NCBI GenBank assembly: GCA_002482775.1
Contig: DLGQ01000031.1
Coordinates: 1-26,005 of the forward strand
Direction: 5' to 3'
DNA length: 26,005 nucleotides
Source of the DNA: Flavobacteriales bacterium UBA7690
Lineage (GTDB): Bacteria > Bacteroidota > Bacteroidia > Flavobacteriales_F > PHOS-HE28
Shown here: in pieces, positions 25,369 to 26,005 of the stretch
Layout: each line of letters begins with the position of its first letter
Numbering within the stretch: position 1 is the stretch's first letter
Notes under the pieces: generated by a model
The model's database searches: none
What the model was told of the DNA's origin: nothing
Seen by the model: the letters and a program-made list of their open reading frames with translations, nothing else
Position numbers and translations under genes: made by a program

Positions 25369-26005
25369 TCACAACCCCAACAACACCTCACCCGGCTCCT
25401 TCGCGCCGAAGATGAGTTTGTTCGGGTCCTCGATCATCTCCTTCACCTTGTAGAGGAAGCTTACGCTCTCCTTGCCGTCAATGATGCGGTGATCGTAGCT
25501 CAGCGCCACGTACATGATCGGGCGGATCACCACCTGACCGTTCACGGCGATAGGGCGTTCCACGATGTTGTGCATGCCGAGGATCGCGCTCTGTGGCGGG
25601 TTGATGATCGGTGTGCTGAGCATGCTACCGAAGACACCGCCATTGGTGATGGTGAAGGTGCCGCCGGTCATCTCGTCCATACTGAGCTTGCCATCGCGCG
25701 CTTTCACGGCGAGGGCTTTGATGCCACCTTCGATCTCGGCGAGGCTCAAGCGTTCAGCGTTCCGGAGCACGGGCACCATCAGGCCCTTGGGGCTGCTCAC
25801 GGCGATCCCGATATCCACGTAATCGTGCGTGATGATCTCTTCGCCATCGATCTGGCCGTTCACCGTAGGGAAGAGACGCAATGCTTCGGTAACAGCTTTG
25901 GTGAAAAAGCTCATGAAACCCAGGTTCACGCCGTGCGCTTCCTTGAACTTGTCCTTGTACTTCTCGCGCACGGCCATCACCGCGCTCATGTCCACCTCGT
26001 TGAAG
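25369..26005 (-). CDS. sucB: 2-oxoglutarate dehydrogenase E2 (dihydrolipoyllysine succinyltransferase), C-terminal part
   Basis: The gene runs off the right edge; 212 C-terminal residues are visible, beginning FNEVDMSAVM. This is the catalytic acyltransferase domain that moves the succinyl group from lipoyl-lysine to coenzyme A in the TCA-cycle complex. Motifs match E. coli SucB closely: FNEVD near the CoA site, HGVNLGFMSFFTKAVTEAL, GGTFTITNGGVFGSMLSTPI, INPPQSAILGMHNI, and the catalytic SYDHRIIDG with its His and Asp. The end (LIFGAKEPGEVLLGL) is slightly longer than in SucB. The lipoyl and E1/E3-binding domains lie outside the window. The 'TPIINPPQSAILGMH' and 'DMSAVM' forms favour the oxoglutarate over the pyruvate or branched-chain E2. 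Confidence 0.93.
   Translation of the reverse strand, partial: FNEVDMSAVMAVREKYKDKFKEAHGVNLGFMSFFTKAVTEALRLFPTVNGQIDGEEIITHDYVDIGIAVSSPKGLMVPVLRNAERLSLAEIEGGIKALAVKARDGKLSMDEMTGGTFTITNGGVFGSMLSTPIINPPQSAILGMHNIVERPIAVNGQVVIRPIMYVALSYDHRIIDGKESVSFLYKVKEMIEDPNKLIFGAKEPGEVLLGL

Overview
The window looks like a chromosomal segment of a Bacteroidota bacterium, most likely a Flavobacteriales-type lineage with fairly high GC. The evidence is a PorP/SprF protein, a gliding-motility-type (type B) C-terminal domain, a Por_Secre_tail-type (type A) C-terminal domain, a periplasmic-propeller/Tyr-Tyr-Tyr histidine kinase, repeated PKD or Ig-like surface domains, and TAnnTTTG-like promoter elements with no obvious Shine-Dalgarno use. 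The order-level placement is inference.

Layout. Bases 1-1600 (-) hold the N-terminal 533 residues of a secreted PKD protein cut by the left edge. Bases 1723-5498 (-) hold a two-gene regulatory operon: a NarL/LuxR-type response regulator followed, with an ATGA overlap, by a 1034-aa propeller histidine kinase. A 678-base divergent region (5499-6176) has no convincing gene but contains a candidate promoter, a strong stem-loop and a terminator-like hairpin. A gamma-glutamyltransferase gene follows at 6177-7895 (+). Bases 8160-21067 (-) form the centrepiece, an apparent three-gene operon: a 3244-aa surface protein with 31 tandem repeats of about 88 residues and a type B T9SS C-terminal domain, then a PorP/SprF outer-membrane protein, then a PorE-like TPR/propeller/OmpA protein. 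Next come a 512-aa type A T9SS cargo protein (-), a divergent 345-aa predicted barrel protein with a conserved C-terminal domain (+), a CFA-family methyltransferase (-), and the C-terminal catalytic domain of a 2-oxoglutarate dehydrogenase E2 (-) cut by the right edge.

Working together. The giant repeat protein, PorP/SprF and OmpA proteins make a plausible dedicated export and anchoring module: the type B C-terminal domain targets T9SS, SprF-like proteins are needed for export of such cargo in Flavobacterium johnsoniae, and the OmpA protein can tie the outer-membrane part to peptidoglycan. The regulator/kinase operon may also control the neighbouring PKD protein: an 18-base site (16/18 identical) lies both upstream of the regulator gene and upstream of the PKD gene. 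No tRNA, rRNA, CRISPR array, insertion sequence or integrase was seen.
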